Shown: positions 1 through 10,557 of the stretch, piece by piece
How the letters are laid out: each line of letters begins with the position of its first letter
Position numbering within the stretch: position 1 is the stretch's first letter
Source of the DNA: Cryptomeria japonica
Taxonomy: Eukaryota > Streptophyta > Pinopsida > Cupressales > Cupressaceae
Length of the DNA stretch: 64,000 nucleotides
Direction: 5' to 3'
Assembly (NCBI RefSeq): GCF_030272615.1
Contig: NC_081405.1
Coordinates: forward strand, 610,068,065-610,132,064
Translations under genes and position numbers: made by a program
The notes under the pieces: generated by a model
What the model was told of the DNA's origin: nothing
Databases searched by the model: none
What the model saw: the letters and a program-made list of their open reading frames with translations, nothing else

Positions 1-113
1 AGGGCTATGAATTGTTTTTATTTCATTACTTGAGAAGAAATAGGGAGGTGTCGCTCCGCAACCCTTGGGTTACAAATTAGGGTAAGCTATTTGTTCCTAA
101 TGTTTTTGTAAAT

Positions 114-2670
114 GTGAAAGTTTTAGAGATTTTAGTGAGAAATTATAATTTTGTAGGTAGATACATTCAAACTCCAAATGAAGAAGCTTTCATAACATTT
201 TCAGTAAACAATATAAATGAATTCTTCAACCTAGTTTTTGGATTTGATAAACCTCCATCTTTTGGGGAATTTGAAGAGGAATATCAAAGAATGGACACTA
301 CATACATTGGGTGGAACCTAGTTGTTCATAAAGAAGAAGCAGGAGAACTTACAAAATAGGACGGGCCACCATTTAACATTGATTTGTTCAGACATTACCT
401 TTAGTGCACCTATATGTCTTGTAAGCAGTTAGGAGGCATTGAGGTTCTAGACCTCATGAGTATTGGGCCTTTAGTTTTAGCTTCAGACATTCAAATGTAT
501 GAACCCAGGCCATTTGATTATGTGTCATATTTGGTGGAGAGATTGCATGAGGGTTTTTTGAATCTTAGAGATAATAATTTCCCTAATTTTAAGTTTAACT
601 CATTATTGATGCATTTAATCTTATTCTATTGATGTTTTAGGGGTGTGTGGCCCAAGGAATTGAGGCTTAACGTCAGAAATAGGCAAGGGGAGGAGCAACT
701 TGTTCAATTATGGACTTTTGTTTGGGATTCTTGTTACACAATATAAAATTATATCAAATTTGAGGAATGTATAGTAAAGCCAATTTATCGAATGTATGGA
801 TTTCCCTGTGATGGATCAGTCTCAGATGATATTAAAAGATTTTTAAGACCTAAAGATTTTGATGATAGAATGATAGTGAATCATAACTGGGAAGATTGGT
901 ATGTCCATAAGGGCTTCACATGTTTTAGGATATATGAGTTTTAAGGAACTCCCTATATGTTGTCAAAAAGTGTTCCCAACCGAATAGCATACTTCGAGAC
1001 AATTGAGTGTCTCAAATGCTAAAAAATTTGGGGATCTACGTAAGAAGGCTTTCTTGTGAGGTACTCTCAGCTTTGGATATTTAACAATTGTTTCAAAAAA
1101 ATCCTATGATGTAATTGACAAGAAATTAATGGAAGAATTTAATTTATTCAAACATTTTGCAAGAAAGAATTATGATCCAAAAGGATATATCCAATGCTGC
1201 AAGAAAAGGCAAAATCTAGGTGATTATTTGCATGTGACTTTGGAAGAGGAAGATATACTTAGGAAAATGGAATTGGAGGAGAAAAGAAAGAGGTTAATGG
1301 AGATGGAGTCAGAAGAAGAAATGTTAGAAAATGAACCAGAAGATACTGATGCCATTTTTAGGTCATAGGCAAAAGATGTGGAAGAAGAGTTCAATGAATA
1401 TGATCAAATTGTAATTAAAATGAACATTTAAAAAGATGCAAGATTGGATGGACATGTTGCTTTTGTGGCAGATGATGTATTTGTTAAATCCAAAGAATTT
1501 TAGTCTTTTCTTTATAATTTCAAAGGAAAAAGGCTAAGGGAGTCTATCCCAAATGTAAGACCTGAAAACGAGGTATAATTATTGAAGAAACTAAAAGAGG
1601 ATATAGAAGTAGAATTGGTGAAAATGACTCCATAGAGAGGGAGACAATTACTGGTAGATGTCAGATTAATTATTTTTCTAGGATGGGACCTAAGTGCCTC
1701 TTTTATTTTTTATAGTTTATTGCACTCTGATAATAAGGAATTCAAATTGGATATTCATGGAGTTAATGACATATTTATTGGGTCAAGAATTCATTTAAAT
1801 GAGGAAGAGCTAATGTTATGGGCACTGTATACACCAAAAAAGAGACCAACAATCATTGATATGGATAGAGCTTTTGGACACATGATGAAATTAAAGGTGG
1901 GAGAAATTGATCCTATTGTCTCAGTAGATATAGGAGTAGATATTTCCAAATTCAACAAGGCATAAACTATTAGAGTGGTAAGGGAAAGCAATTAGTACAA
2001 ACCTATGTATGAGGAGGCCATCAGAAGTAGTGGACAATCTGAAGCCATGTTTATTTCTCCTAAAAATTCAAAATGGAAGAAGAAATGTGAGGAATTGCAA
2101 TAAGAAAATCAAATAATTCTCAAACATATGCAAAGTGTAAGAACTGATACTACTTCTTTCTTATTGACTAAAACATTTGAAAAGTTGGAGGGTCACTCAG
2201 AAGACTTTTGGGTTGTGTTTCAGAAAAATGTGGACAATATAGTATCACATAACATGATAAAAGATAGACTGGGGGTCAAGATGCATGAGAAGAATTTGGA
2301 GGGAGCAAATTCCAAAGAGATTGAGAAAATTGAAAGGCTACTTGCAAAGCATGATAAATTTGATGCATAATTACAAAATGAATATGATGAGTGTAAAGAT
2401 GTAATTCAACATGGTATTCCTATGTTAGTTGACCATAAAGGTGAAATTAAGGATAAGGATAAATGGATTGTTGAATGCTAGAGTCTCCTTAGTGTTTCCC
2501 TTGGTGATACCCAAACAGATGGAATAGAGCTAAAGGAAACCACTACATAGATGGAGCAGTTTGTCACATTGGAGATCATGGTCAGGGATGTGATTTATGA
2601 TGTAGATACCTATAAGTCAGAAAATTATTTGGAGCATATTAAGAACTGTGGTGAAGTTCTTGGCAATTAG
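114..2670 (+). pseudogene. Decayed long ORF of unknown family
   Basis: I do not recognise a named family. Reading is continuous in one frame from about 114 to 1030 and in a second frame from 1129 to 2670, so there is one frameshift near 1050-1120. In-frame stops lie at 357 and 630, then at 1366, 1429, 1501, 1576, 1633, 1963, 1993, 2101, 2368, 2479, 2548 and 2668. The first half has globular-looking sequence with blocks such as FDYVSYLVERLHEGF, VQLWTFVWDS and KDFDDRMIVNHNWEDWYVHK. The second half is rich in Glu and Lys and probably helical or coiled-coil (LEEEDILRKMELEEKRKR). The style (N-terminal globular region, C-terminal charged region) resembles ORFs carried by non-autonomous retrotransposons, and the minus-strand relic at 33073-33417 may belong to the same family. 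Original start and end are uncertain, since the window opens inside the unit. Confidence 0.5.
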
Positions 2671-3875
2671 CTCTTTTTTTGAATAATTCAAATTGTTCTT
2701 TTAAAGTCTTATGTACTATGTTTCTTATGTTGGTAGTTATGTTAGGGTAAGTTAGTTTATATTTTTAAGCTAAGATATTAGTTAAGTGTAATTCTGAATG
2801 AAGGGGTATGCCCTTTCATTTTGAAATTGAATCCTCATCTATATATATAGAGGATCTTTTGATGAAATGATAGATAGATTCCTCTATGCAATTATATACA
2901 ATAAGGTCAGGGTTTATTTTCTGGAAATACCAAACTGGTGAAAGGATATTGTGCTATATGTAATCAATTGATTATCTCATGTTTATTTCAATACAAAGAT
3001 CAAGTGTTTTTCATCTCTGACGGTATTTATATTTTTGATTGTTTGATTAGTTCCCTCTGATAAATCTATTCATTAAGATTATTTCAATGTGCTATCCTAT
3101 GTTATTTTAGTTTGGGTTAAGTTTTAGTTTGATTACCTGTTTGAAGGATTTGATGTCAAGATTCATTCTATCTTATTGGTCTTTCAGAGCCAGGTTAAAT
3201 TTAGTAAGACTAATTGCAACATTATGTCAGGGGTGAATGCAGTGATCTACTATTCTTTGAAGATAATTTAATCAGGTGTTTTCAAGGTAATCTCAATTAA
3301 GAAATTTATAATGTCCCTCTTTTTAAAAAGGATTCAATATTATATAGTAATAATAAAGTTAAAATACAAAATATTAAAAAAATAACATTAAGAACTGAGA
3401 TCCATAACTGGGATATTTTAAGGAATTTTATTAAGGGAGATTACAAAAAAATACTATAATAAAGTAACCATTTAAAGCATTCATTTTCAAGCAAGCAATT
3501 CAAAGTTTTCAGTATTTATTTAATTGAAGTGACAATCTTAGGAATTATTTTCCCTCTAATGCACATAAACCTTGGAAACATTCAATTCCAATCAAGCATA
3601 CTTGACAACAATGGGATTAATACCATTCAAAAGTCTCTTCTCAATCTTCAAAACACCCTTACAAGAAAACAACTTAAACGACACCAACCATAATTTAAGG
3701 AAGAAAAACATGACAAAGGTTTCCCTTACTTTATAATGAAGCCAATCACTCTAGTCAGTCTCTTGATATCATTGTTACAGACTTATCCTCCAATTTATAA
3801 AAAAATTCAACAGTTTAAGTGAAAGTTATGATAATTCTTCCAAAACTTCTACAGGATACAAGAAAAACAATATTA
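2671..3875. other. Non-coding AT-rich spacer
   Basis: No coding signal on either strand. At 2831-2855 a perfect inverted pair ATCCTC/GAGGAT brackets a TATA-like run (CTATATATATAG). This could be a TATA box of an LTR or of the 3' flank of the upstream relic, but no paired LTR or target duplication was found. The rest is featureless. Confidence 0.35.
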
Positions 3876-3880
3876 AGATA

Positions 3881-5007
3881 TGTTGGCTTGATGATGATTA
3901 TAATGTACTCATAATTTGTTGTCATTGATGAAACACTCTCATACACACATATGATTATATTGACTACCGGTGTAACTACAATTGTTTACTCTGTCAACTG
4001 GTATGTTAGAGGTTATACTAAGAGGTTTATCTCTAACCAATACTTTGTGTCAACCGGTATGTGCATAAGGGACAATCTATGATTACACTAATTCAGCATC
4101 AAGATGAAGATCAAGATGGAATCAAGAAAATATTCAAGGATAATGGTTCATGTGTTTTACTCAAACCGGTATTTGATTGATCCAACTGGTATTAGGTAAT
4201 TTTGTGATGAGTTACCACATTTTGTGATAAGTTACTTGCACCGACTGCTTGGTGGCAATTTTTGTGATGAGTTATGATCACTTGTCCAGTTACACTACAC
4301 CTAGGAAATTGTGTTATGATTTCTTAAGGATGACATGAAATCATAGGGTCTATATATGAACATCGCAATGAATTTTTTGAAGTAGTAAAAAAAAAGTGTT
4401 ATGTTATGTGCGAAAGGAAAAAGAGTTAGTTGCAGAGTATGCAAAAGAGCAGTGTTGAATATGCTTAGAAGGATCTCATAAAGCAAGTATTGTGCTACTC
4501 AAAACAAATCAAACCATTCTTGTTGTTTTCTAACAATTACAGCAGAATCAAATCCCCTAACAGGGTAAGCTCTAACAAGCTTCAATGTATAAATCATTTA
4601 ATAGGGTGATTAATTAGTTTGGATTCAGAAATCCTCCACTGAGGTTACTCCTAACAGGGTACTACCTTTAACAGGGTATAAGCTTCTAAGAAAGATTTGG
4701 GATCTCTAACAAGATTCTCTCCTAGTAGAGCACTTTGTAGACCTTAACCGGTCAACTATCTATTACTGCAGATAGTTAACTTGTGAGTTCTGTCTCACCG
4801 TGGTTTTTACTTATTTGGGTTTTTCATGTACAAACACTTGTGTTATGGTGGATGCTTTACTTTTTTTGGATGTTGTTATATCATTTTGGATTGCATGCAT
4901 TGTGTTTAAAAGCTTTGTTAAGTTCATTATTTGGTTAGTGTTTGAAGTAGTTATATTTTTGGTGTCACTGATTCAGCCCCCCCTCTTAGTGCTTTTCAAG
5001 TCCATCA
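3881..5007 (+). repeat. 5' LTR of the gag-only element
   Basis: 1127 bp, TG...CA ends, aligning over its length with 10558-11603. A TATA-like TATATAT lies at 4351-4357 and its counterpart is near 11029 in the 3' copy; it may be the Pol II start. The last 40 bases contain the C-run and CTCTTAG typical of this superfamily's LTR ends. Confidence 0.85.
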
Positions 5008-5008
5008 A

Positions 5009-5022
5009 TTGGTGTCAGAACC
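5009..5022 (+). other. Primer-binding site (initiator tRNA-Met type)
   Basis: TTGGTGTCAGAACC lies one base after the 5' LTR. It differs by a few transitions from the plant Copia PBS TGGTATCAGAGCC, which pairs with the 3' end of initiator tRNA-Met. Confidence 0.75.
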
Positions 5023-5069
5023 AAACTTCTTTGAAGCCTAATCACTTAGAAGGGAGCCTTGAAACCACC

Positions 5070-6344
5070 ATGGGAGACATGAGCTACTTCAAGATGGCTA
5101 GAGAGCTAGAAGCTAGCAAAAATAAACTTGAAACCCTTAGGGTGAAACTGAAAGCTTCACAAGTGAAAAGGAGAGAGATAACTTAACAACTATTAGAGAT
5201 ATCTAATAATAGTTCTTGATATCAAGCCAATATTGATGCTTTAGCAGAGGAAGTTGAAAAGTTAAACAGTGAGAAACTAAATCTGAAGAGAGAGCTAGAA
5301 GGTCTCACTATCCACATGAGTCAGGAACTGGAAGCCAAAAGAGCTACTGAAGATCTTATCAAGGAAAGATATCAAGAGATTAAAAAGATCAAATGACAAA
5401 ATGTCACTATGCATGAGCATTTGGTTGTTGAAGGAGAAGAAAAGGAGAACCTACAGCTAGATCTTGAACTTGCATCATCTCTAAGAGAGAACCTGTCAAA
5501 GCATAATGAAGATCTCACCAAACAACTTACTAAAACCAATGAGAAATTGGAGAAGTTCAGTAGAAGTTCTACCATGCTAGAAGAACAAATTCAATCACAA
5601 AGAATGAAGGGTGATATCTCTGGACTTGGTTTTCACACAACTAAAAAAGGTGAATCCTCTGGTACAAAGAGCAACATTCCTAAGAATAAATCTTCTCCTA
5701 AGATTAATAAGCCTACTGGTAAGAAGGTATTTAAACTTTTTTGTTTTGTTTTCCATAAACTTGGTCACACTACAAATGTTTGTAGAGACAAACCTAACAG
5801 AAATGCAAGTTACAATACTAATGCTAGGTATGTGTCCAAGAAATTTGAAGGTTAGTGCTTCACATGAGGAATGTATGGACATATATCTATTGAGTGCAGA
5901 TATGGAGCAAACAATCTTGTACCACACATGCATTCAAGACCAAATGGTGATTGAATGAGGAAATTTAAAAACCAGGTAAACCTGAACTGGTAATGAGCCT
6001 ACGATAACCAGTTTAGTCCATTTAACAAATTTTAGTTGCACCAGAAGAAGAACTTTGGTCATGCAGATATGAACTACAGAAGAAGAACAAGAAGAGGAAA
6101 TGCGGGACCTTAGAGATCATTTGGTATGGCTTGTTATCATTATAACAAACCGAGGAACTTAGAAAAATTCAGTAGATCCAGAAATAGCAAACTAGTCAAT
6201 TATTCTAAGGATCAGAAAGGAAAGCAGAAATTTAAGTTAAAGAAACCAGAGAGGAAAAGATTCGGATTTGGAAGAAGAAAAGTGATGACTCACTTGGAGA
6301 AGAAACTGTTCCTTCACCCAGTGAAGAAAACCCTGCACCGATGA
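5070..6344 (+). pseudogene. GAG relic: coiled coil plus three degenerate zinc knuckles
   Basis: Starts at an ATG 48 bases after the PBS (MGDMSYFKMARELEASKNK). About residues 10-190 are heptad-rich Glu/Lys/Leu sequence, a probable coiled coil. Three CCHC-type knuckles follow, all damaged. The first, near 5746-5790, has its second Cys replaced by Phe (CFVFHKLGHTTNVC). The second, near 5856-5900, has its second Cys replaced by TGA. The third, near 6126-6175, has lost its second Cys and the His. In-frame stops include 5184 (TAA), 5214 (TGA), 5396 (TGA) and 5853 (TAG). The family role would be virion assembly and RNA packaging. The N-terminal globular domain found in the Copia gags elsewhere in this window is absent, so only the coiled-coil and nucleocapsid part was retained. 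Confidence 0.7.
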
Positions 6345-7345
6345 CTTAAGCCTTTTTAATGTGGCTAAGGGGAGCTTAATGGTCTAATTACCTCCAGGCC
6401 CCTTGAGAAAAATGAGCGGGAAAATAATTTTGAAATATGAAATTTTGGTAAATTTTTGTCAATATGTTATCAATCAGTTTTCTCCTTGAGCGGTGAGGGT
6501 TTGTAACCCTAATGGGTGAGCATTTAATGTAGTAGGTAAAAAGGATAAACGTGAGTTTTACTTTTGTCATTTTTACCTTAATGCATTAGAAAAAGAAATT
6601 TGGAGCGCTTGCTGAGCTAAGAAAGATTGTTTTGTTGTTAATTGACGAATTGTTTCATGATTTGTGAAATTAAGCTAAATTGAAGGTTGCAGAAGGTCGA
6701 ACTGGTGTGCACTTGGGCATCTCAACTGGTAAATGGGGAAATGTGCACAAAACAAGGTATTTATTTGAACATACTGCTTTGAAACTTGTTCATCCAGAAT
6801 GACATCAACTTCAAAGACTGTAGAGAGGTTGATGATTACTTGTGAGCCTATGGAAGCTGTAGAGGTAGAACAAATTGTGTCGTATAATGCATTGTCACAA
6901 GTTCCAAGTGGATTTTTGGTCAAAGTTGATTTGTTTAGTTACATTGACTGCAAGATAAAATATTTAGGATCTCTATATATTTATACATAGTTGAAATCAC
7001 TTTGTGATGAGAATGGTAAGATTGAAACAAAGTATGCTAGGGTTTTTGAAAAGGGTTTTCATAATGCCCCTTACTTTCTTAAAGATTTTGAGGAAGAGAA
7101 TATTATAATCATTTTGAGTTGAGTTCATGGAGAGAATATGGATTTAGAGAGAACTCACACAATAACCAAGGAAGCCATTCAAGTTGTAACTGGTTATTTC
7201 TCAACCAGTGAGGTACTTGTTCTCAGATGAATTTCAAAAGACATGATATTCACTTTAACTAGTTCTACTTCTGATGGTCGTGCCTTTTTTGTTAACAATA
7301 TTAAAGACCCTCCAGTGAAACTAGCAACAGTGGTGATAGGCTACC

Positions 7346-7480
7346 TGTTTGTGTTGGAAATAAGCCACACCTGGACCGACGATGGACTGGTCCAAGAGGG
7401 GCCAGTAGCTCAGTGGTAGAGCACTCCAGCAGCATATGGAAGGTCCTAGGTTCGAGTCCTAGCTGGTCCATGTCTCAACA
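7346..7480 (+). repeat. TRIM 5' LTR
   Basis: 135 bp, TG...CA, preceded by target copy CTACC. The start at 7346 rather than the inner TGTTGG at 7352 is set by the shared TGTTTG in both LTRs and by the duplication. Holds the tRNA-like unit at 7399-7470, ending 10 bases before the LTR end. Confidence 0.9.
7399..7470 (+). tRNA. tRNA-like sequence in TRIM 5' LTR (not a standard tRNA gene)
   Basis: The 72 nt fold as a tRNA. Acceptor GGGCCAG pairs with CTGGTCC over 7 bp (one G-T) and is followed by discriminator A. The D arm is GCTC/GAGC with loop AGTGGTA. The T arm is CTAGG/CCTAG with loop TTCGAGT. The A box is TAGCTCAGTGG and the B box is GGTTCGAGTCC. The anticodon arm is weak: TCCA/TGGA, 4 bp, with an 8-nt loop GCAGCATA that lacks the usual U33. 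It is therefore probably not a translating tRNA. The variable region (AAGGTC) and T arm recall plant tRNA-Ile. No TTTT terminator follows within the TRIM. Confidence 0.6.
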
Positions 7481-7493
7481 TGGTATCAGAGCC
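7481..7493 (+). other. TRIM primer-binding site
   Basis: TGGTATCAGAGCC, directly abutting the LTR with no spacer. It is an exact match to the classical plant Copia PBS for initiator tRNA-Met. Confidence 0.9.
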
Positions 7494-7544
7494 AAGTCTA
7501 GGCTAGGAGCCCCAAGCACACGAGAGGTGTGGCTTAAGGGGGTG

Positions 7545-7679
7545 TGTTTGTGTTGGAAATAAGCCACACCCAAACCGACGATGGACTGGTCCAAGAGGGG
7601 CCAGTAGCTCAGTGGTAGAGCACTCCAGCAGTGTATGGAAGGTCCTAGGTTTGAGTCTTAGCTGGTCCATGTCTCAACA
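7545..7679 (+). repeat. TRIM 3' LTR
   Basis: 135 bp, followed by target copy CTACC. Preceded by a short purine tract (AAGGGGG, 7536-7542). Its tRNA-like unit (7598-7669) keeps the A box. The B box has two C-to-T changes (TTTGAG, TCTTAG), one at a CpG, with T-stem pairing kept by a G-T wobble. Confidence 0.9.
7598..7669 (+). tRNA. tRNA-like sequence in TRIM 3' LTR, decayed B box
   Basis: Second copy of the 72-nt cloverleaf. Acceptor and D arms are identical to the 5' copy. The anticodon loop reads GCAGTGTA and the T loop TTTGAGT. The invariant C of the B box is lost, so Pol III activity would be weaker here than in the 5' copy. The first TTTT downstream is at 7690-7693, outside the element. 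Confidence 0.5.
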
Positions 7680-10385
7680 CTACCAAGTATTTTACTCTAG
7701 TAGACTTAATAGTGTTCCATCTTCAGTAGTTCATACAACTCACATAATGATTGTGGATAATGCAAATTATGATCTCTATGAAGATATCAAGAGTCAACTA
7801 TTTCTGAATTTGCAATCTATCAAAAAGGACAATAGTAAAAAATTCAAGTATGGTTAGCTATTGGTCAGATTATTCTTCTATTTTTAAAAATTTCTACTAG
7901 GAATTGGAGAGATTGAGTGGTTAAAAGAATCACTGGTCTCATCACAAATTAAGAACAACATTAAGGTTGTAAAGAATACTTTCCCTGCAACCCTGAATAA
8001 GTATTTTAATGAATTTCAGAAAAAGATGAGCATGAGAATGAGACTACCAGAAGATGTGGTAAAGCACTTTGCAAAAGACATAGTCTTTACTGTTACCACT
8101 GACTTTTTCTTAATGCAAGCAATTAAGCCAAGGGAAGAAGAGATGGAGGACATGAGTTATGAGTTGAATTATGATCTACTAGTTGGTTATGCTAATACCC
8201 TATCAGTATCTCCCAAAGACAAAAAGAAGGCAAAATTGGACATTGTGGCAATCCAAAATGCACCAACAGAAACTAGTACTACTCTTGTCACTAATGTGAA
8301 AGGAAAGAAAAAGAAAATTGAAACATCTCTAGTGATAAAGACTACAAGGGTGACTAAGAGTGTCCTAACCAAAATGGAACCGACACCTAAAGTGTATACA
8401 AAGAAGGAGAATGCACCAAAGAAAAGAAATCAAAAACTTATTCTCCAACTAGAATCTGAAGGTTTAGATGCTGAAGAAGAACCTAAGAAGATGAAGGCTA
8501 CTGGTAGAGTAGAAGAATCAGTTAAGGAAGTGCCAAAGGCAACTGTGCCTATTGATATAGCATCTTTCAAGCTTGAAACCCATTTTGAAAGAACAATGAA
8601 GACACTAGGAAGGAATAGGTTTGACAATGTCAAGGAGCATTTTGATTCCTTCACTGTAAATGAGAAAGTGCAAGTTTATTCACCAAGTAATCACTCATAT
8701 GTGTCATTACAGGAGATATCCACATGAATTGAAAAAGGATATCTCAAATTATTTATATGCTATTATTTTGAATAAATGGGAGGAAGCTATTAAATTAGAA
8801 AAATAAATCATTGATGAGGCATTTGTACAATATTTTTCTGAATTTTCTAAAGATGATATTAGTGCGTTAGTTGCTCTATACAAATCTCAGTTTACATTAA
8901 AAGCAAGAAGACTAAAGTTACTCAGTGGAAAGAAGGAAATTCTTGAAAGTGAGACCCATCGAATAGCCTGTGAAATCAAAAGGATGGAAGAACTCATCCA
9001 ATCCTCTATGAATGAGGATAATGTTGTCGATGATGTTAATCGACAAGAAATGGATGAAGAAGAGATTATTCAACCTGATGAGGTATATCCTCTCAAGAAA
9101 AAGGATGACTCCATTATTCATGTTGTTGATGATGTTCATGACACAGTTGATCTATCTGGAGATAACACTGCACTAGATTTGGAGCCTCTTGCAAATACAG
9201 ATGTACAGGTTACCTTAGTTGAGCAACTCGTAACTCAACTAAAAGTGGACAATGCACTGGAAACAAAACAACTAGAGAAACCCCAATGTCCACCAATCAC
9301 TGAAGATAGTTTGAAGGAGTCTACTGAAAATGTTGTCACACAATCCTTTGAAAAGGAAACGAAGAAGAATACAGAGAAATCAATCATCGAGGTTGTATCC
9401 TTTGAACCAGCAAAGCCAAAGCAAATTGATGAGGAGTATGATGATTCTTTAAGTATCTGAGGACCTATTGATATGAAAAATTTGGGTGCATCAGAAATGA
9501 TGAAGATTGCAAGTGTCATGCAATCAAGAGCACATAAGAAGAAACTGAAAGAGCAAAGGGTTGAAGCTAAAACAATTCAGACTATAGTAGATATTTTATC
9601 TAGTCTTCTACTGACTAGAAAAATCTATAGTACATCTACCTACACCTATTAGAAAACTTGGACAGCTAGTTGTAGATGCATCTAATCAAATCAAGTCACA
9701 AGAAGATGTTGGTCAACTCTATGCTAAAAAAGAATCTCAAGAAGAAGTATGGAGAAAAATTCACAAAAGATATTGATAATGGAAGAATGGCTCTGTTGCA
9801 CGATAAAGATTTGTTGAGTAAAGCTATTGAGATGGGGGGAAAGTATCTTTCTTCCACCTATAATGTTTCTTTCTTTTATTTTGACAATCCAAAAAGACAA
9901 ATAGAAATAGAACAAGAGCTAGAAAAGATATGCAAGGCATATATCCCACTTCAGGACTCTATATTTGCCTTTAGTAAATCTATAGATGAGTTACATAACA
10001 AGCTAGATATCTATGGTAATGAGAAAACAAAGAGACTATAGTCTCTCAAGGAACTCAAGAGTCTACTCACATCACAAGTAGACATACTTCAGAGAGCCTA
10101 CTCCAATACAAAAGCTATCTTAGCAACTCTTGAAACCTACAGATTGGACTCAATGAAAGACTTCAATTCACAGTTGATGTCTATATTTGAGTATACTAAG
10201 AATGTGTTGGAATCATGGACCACTGCTTTGTCACAGTTGAAGAAGAGCTACAATGTTATTTTCATGAAAATTGCTTATGCCTAAACTTTGATTCAAGTTT
10301 TTTAGTTATTTGTGTATATGCTAAACACTTTGATACAAATTTTCTATATATATATATATACATATATATATTACTTCTTCAATTT

Positions 10386-10557
10386 GGCATTGTTGTCAAA
10401 GGGGGAGTAGAAATATGTATGTGTGTTTTTGAAAATTTTGTATAATGTATGCGTTAAGGGGGAGCATGAGTATATGTGTAAATTTGTTGTGTATGCACAC
10501 TTAGCGGTATCACTGTTAAATTTTCTCTGTGTTCCAATCAATGCCAAAGGGGGAGAT
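10386..10557 (+). other. Multiple polypurine tracts before the 3' LTR
   Basis: Three tracts: CAAAGGGGGAG near 10398, AAGGGGGAG near 10457, and GCCAAAGGGGGAGAT at 10543-10557 abutting the LTR. The first shares its left flank (TTTGGCATTGTTG) with tracts in the Copia elements of this window. Repeated PPTs are a described Sirevirus trait; only the last one would prime plus strand at the LTR edge. Confidence 0.75.

Larger units (their letters stand above)
7346..7679 (+). mobile_element. TRIM element with a tRNA-like sequence in each LTR
   Basis: A complete 334-bp terminal-repeat retrotransposon in miniature. Two 135-bp LTRs (TGTTTGTGTTGG...TCTCAACA) flank a 64-bp interior that begins at once with the PBS TGGTATCAGAGCC and ends with the purine tract AAGGGGG. 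A perfect CTACC duplication (7341-7345 and 7680-7684) bounds it. The LTRs differ at 7 of 135 positions by my count, all transitions. There is no coding capacity. Each LTR contains a 72-nt cloverleaf-like sequence with Pol III A and B boxes. It lies in the unknown ORF of the host element, so it inserted later. The design recalls Cassandra TRIMs, whose LTRs carry 5S rRNA; a tRNA-bearing version is not one I know. Confidence 0.9.
6799..10284 (+). pseudogene. Large unknown ORF in the pol position of the gag-only element
   Basis: Begins MTSTSKTVERLMITCEP and, without the TRIM, spans about 1050 codons. Most of it is in one frame (blocks at 6799-7340, 7680-7857, 8026-8727 and 9676-10284); the block 8984-9460 is shifted. 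The 334-bp TRIM plus 5-bp duplication is 339 bp, so the frame is preserved across the insertion. The longest open block (8026-8727) is Lys/Glu/Thr-rich. The C-terminal block has a possibly helical region (QIEIEQELEKICKAYIPLQD). I see no protease, RT, integrase or envelope motif and no membrane segment. This may be a captured host or transposon gene. Function unknown; stops of all three kinds show it is dead here. Confidence 0.5.

Noticed and set aside
2831-2855. Promoter of a host gene
   Set aside because: A TATA-like run in an AT-rich spacer with no gene after it; likely chance or LTR remnant.
7399-7470. Genuine nuclear tRNA gene
   Set aside because: It lies wholly inside a 135-bp LTR that is duplicated 199 bp away, its anticodon arm is defective and no terminator follows. 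Kept as tRNA-like.
7346-7679. Two tandem SINEs
   Set aside because: The repeats have TG/CA ends, an abutting PBS, a purine tract and a 5-bp duplication around the pair, which define an LTR element. SINE tails are absent.
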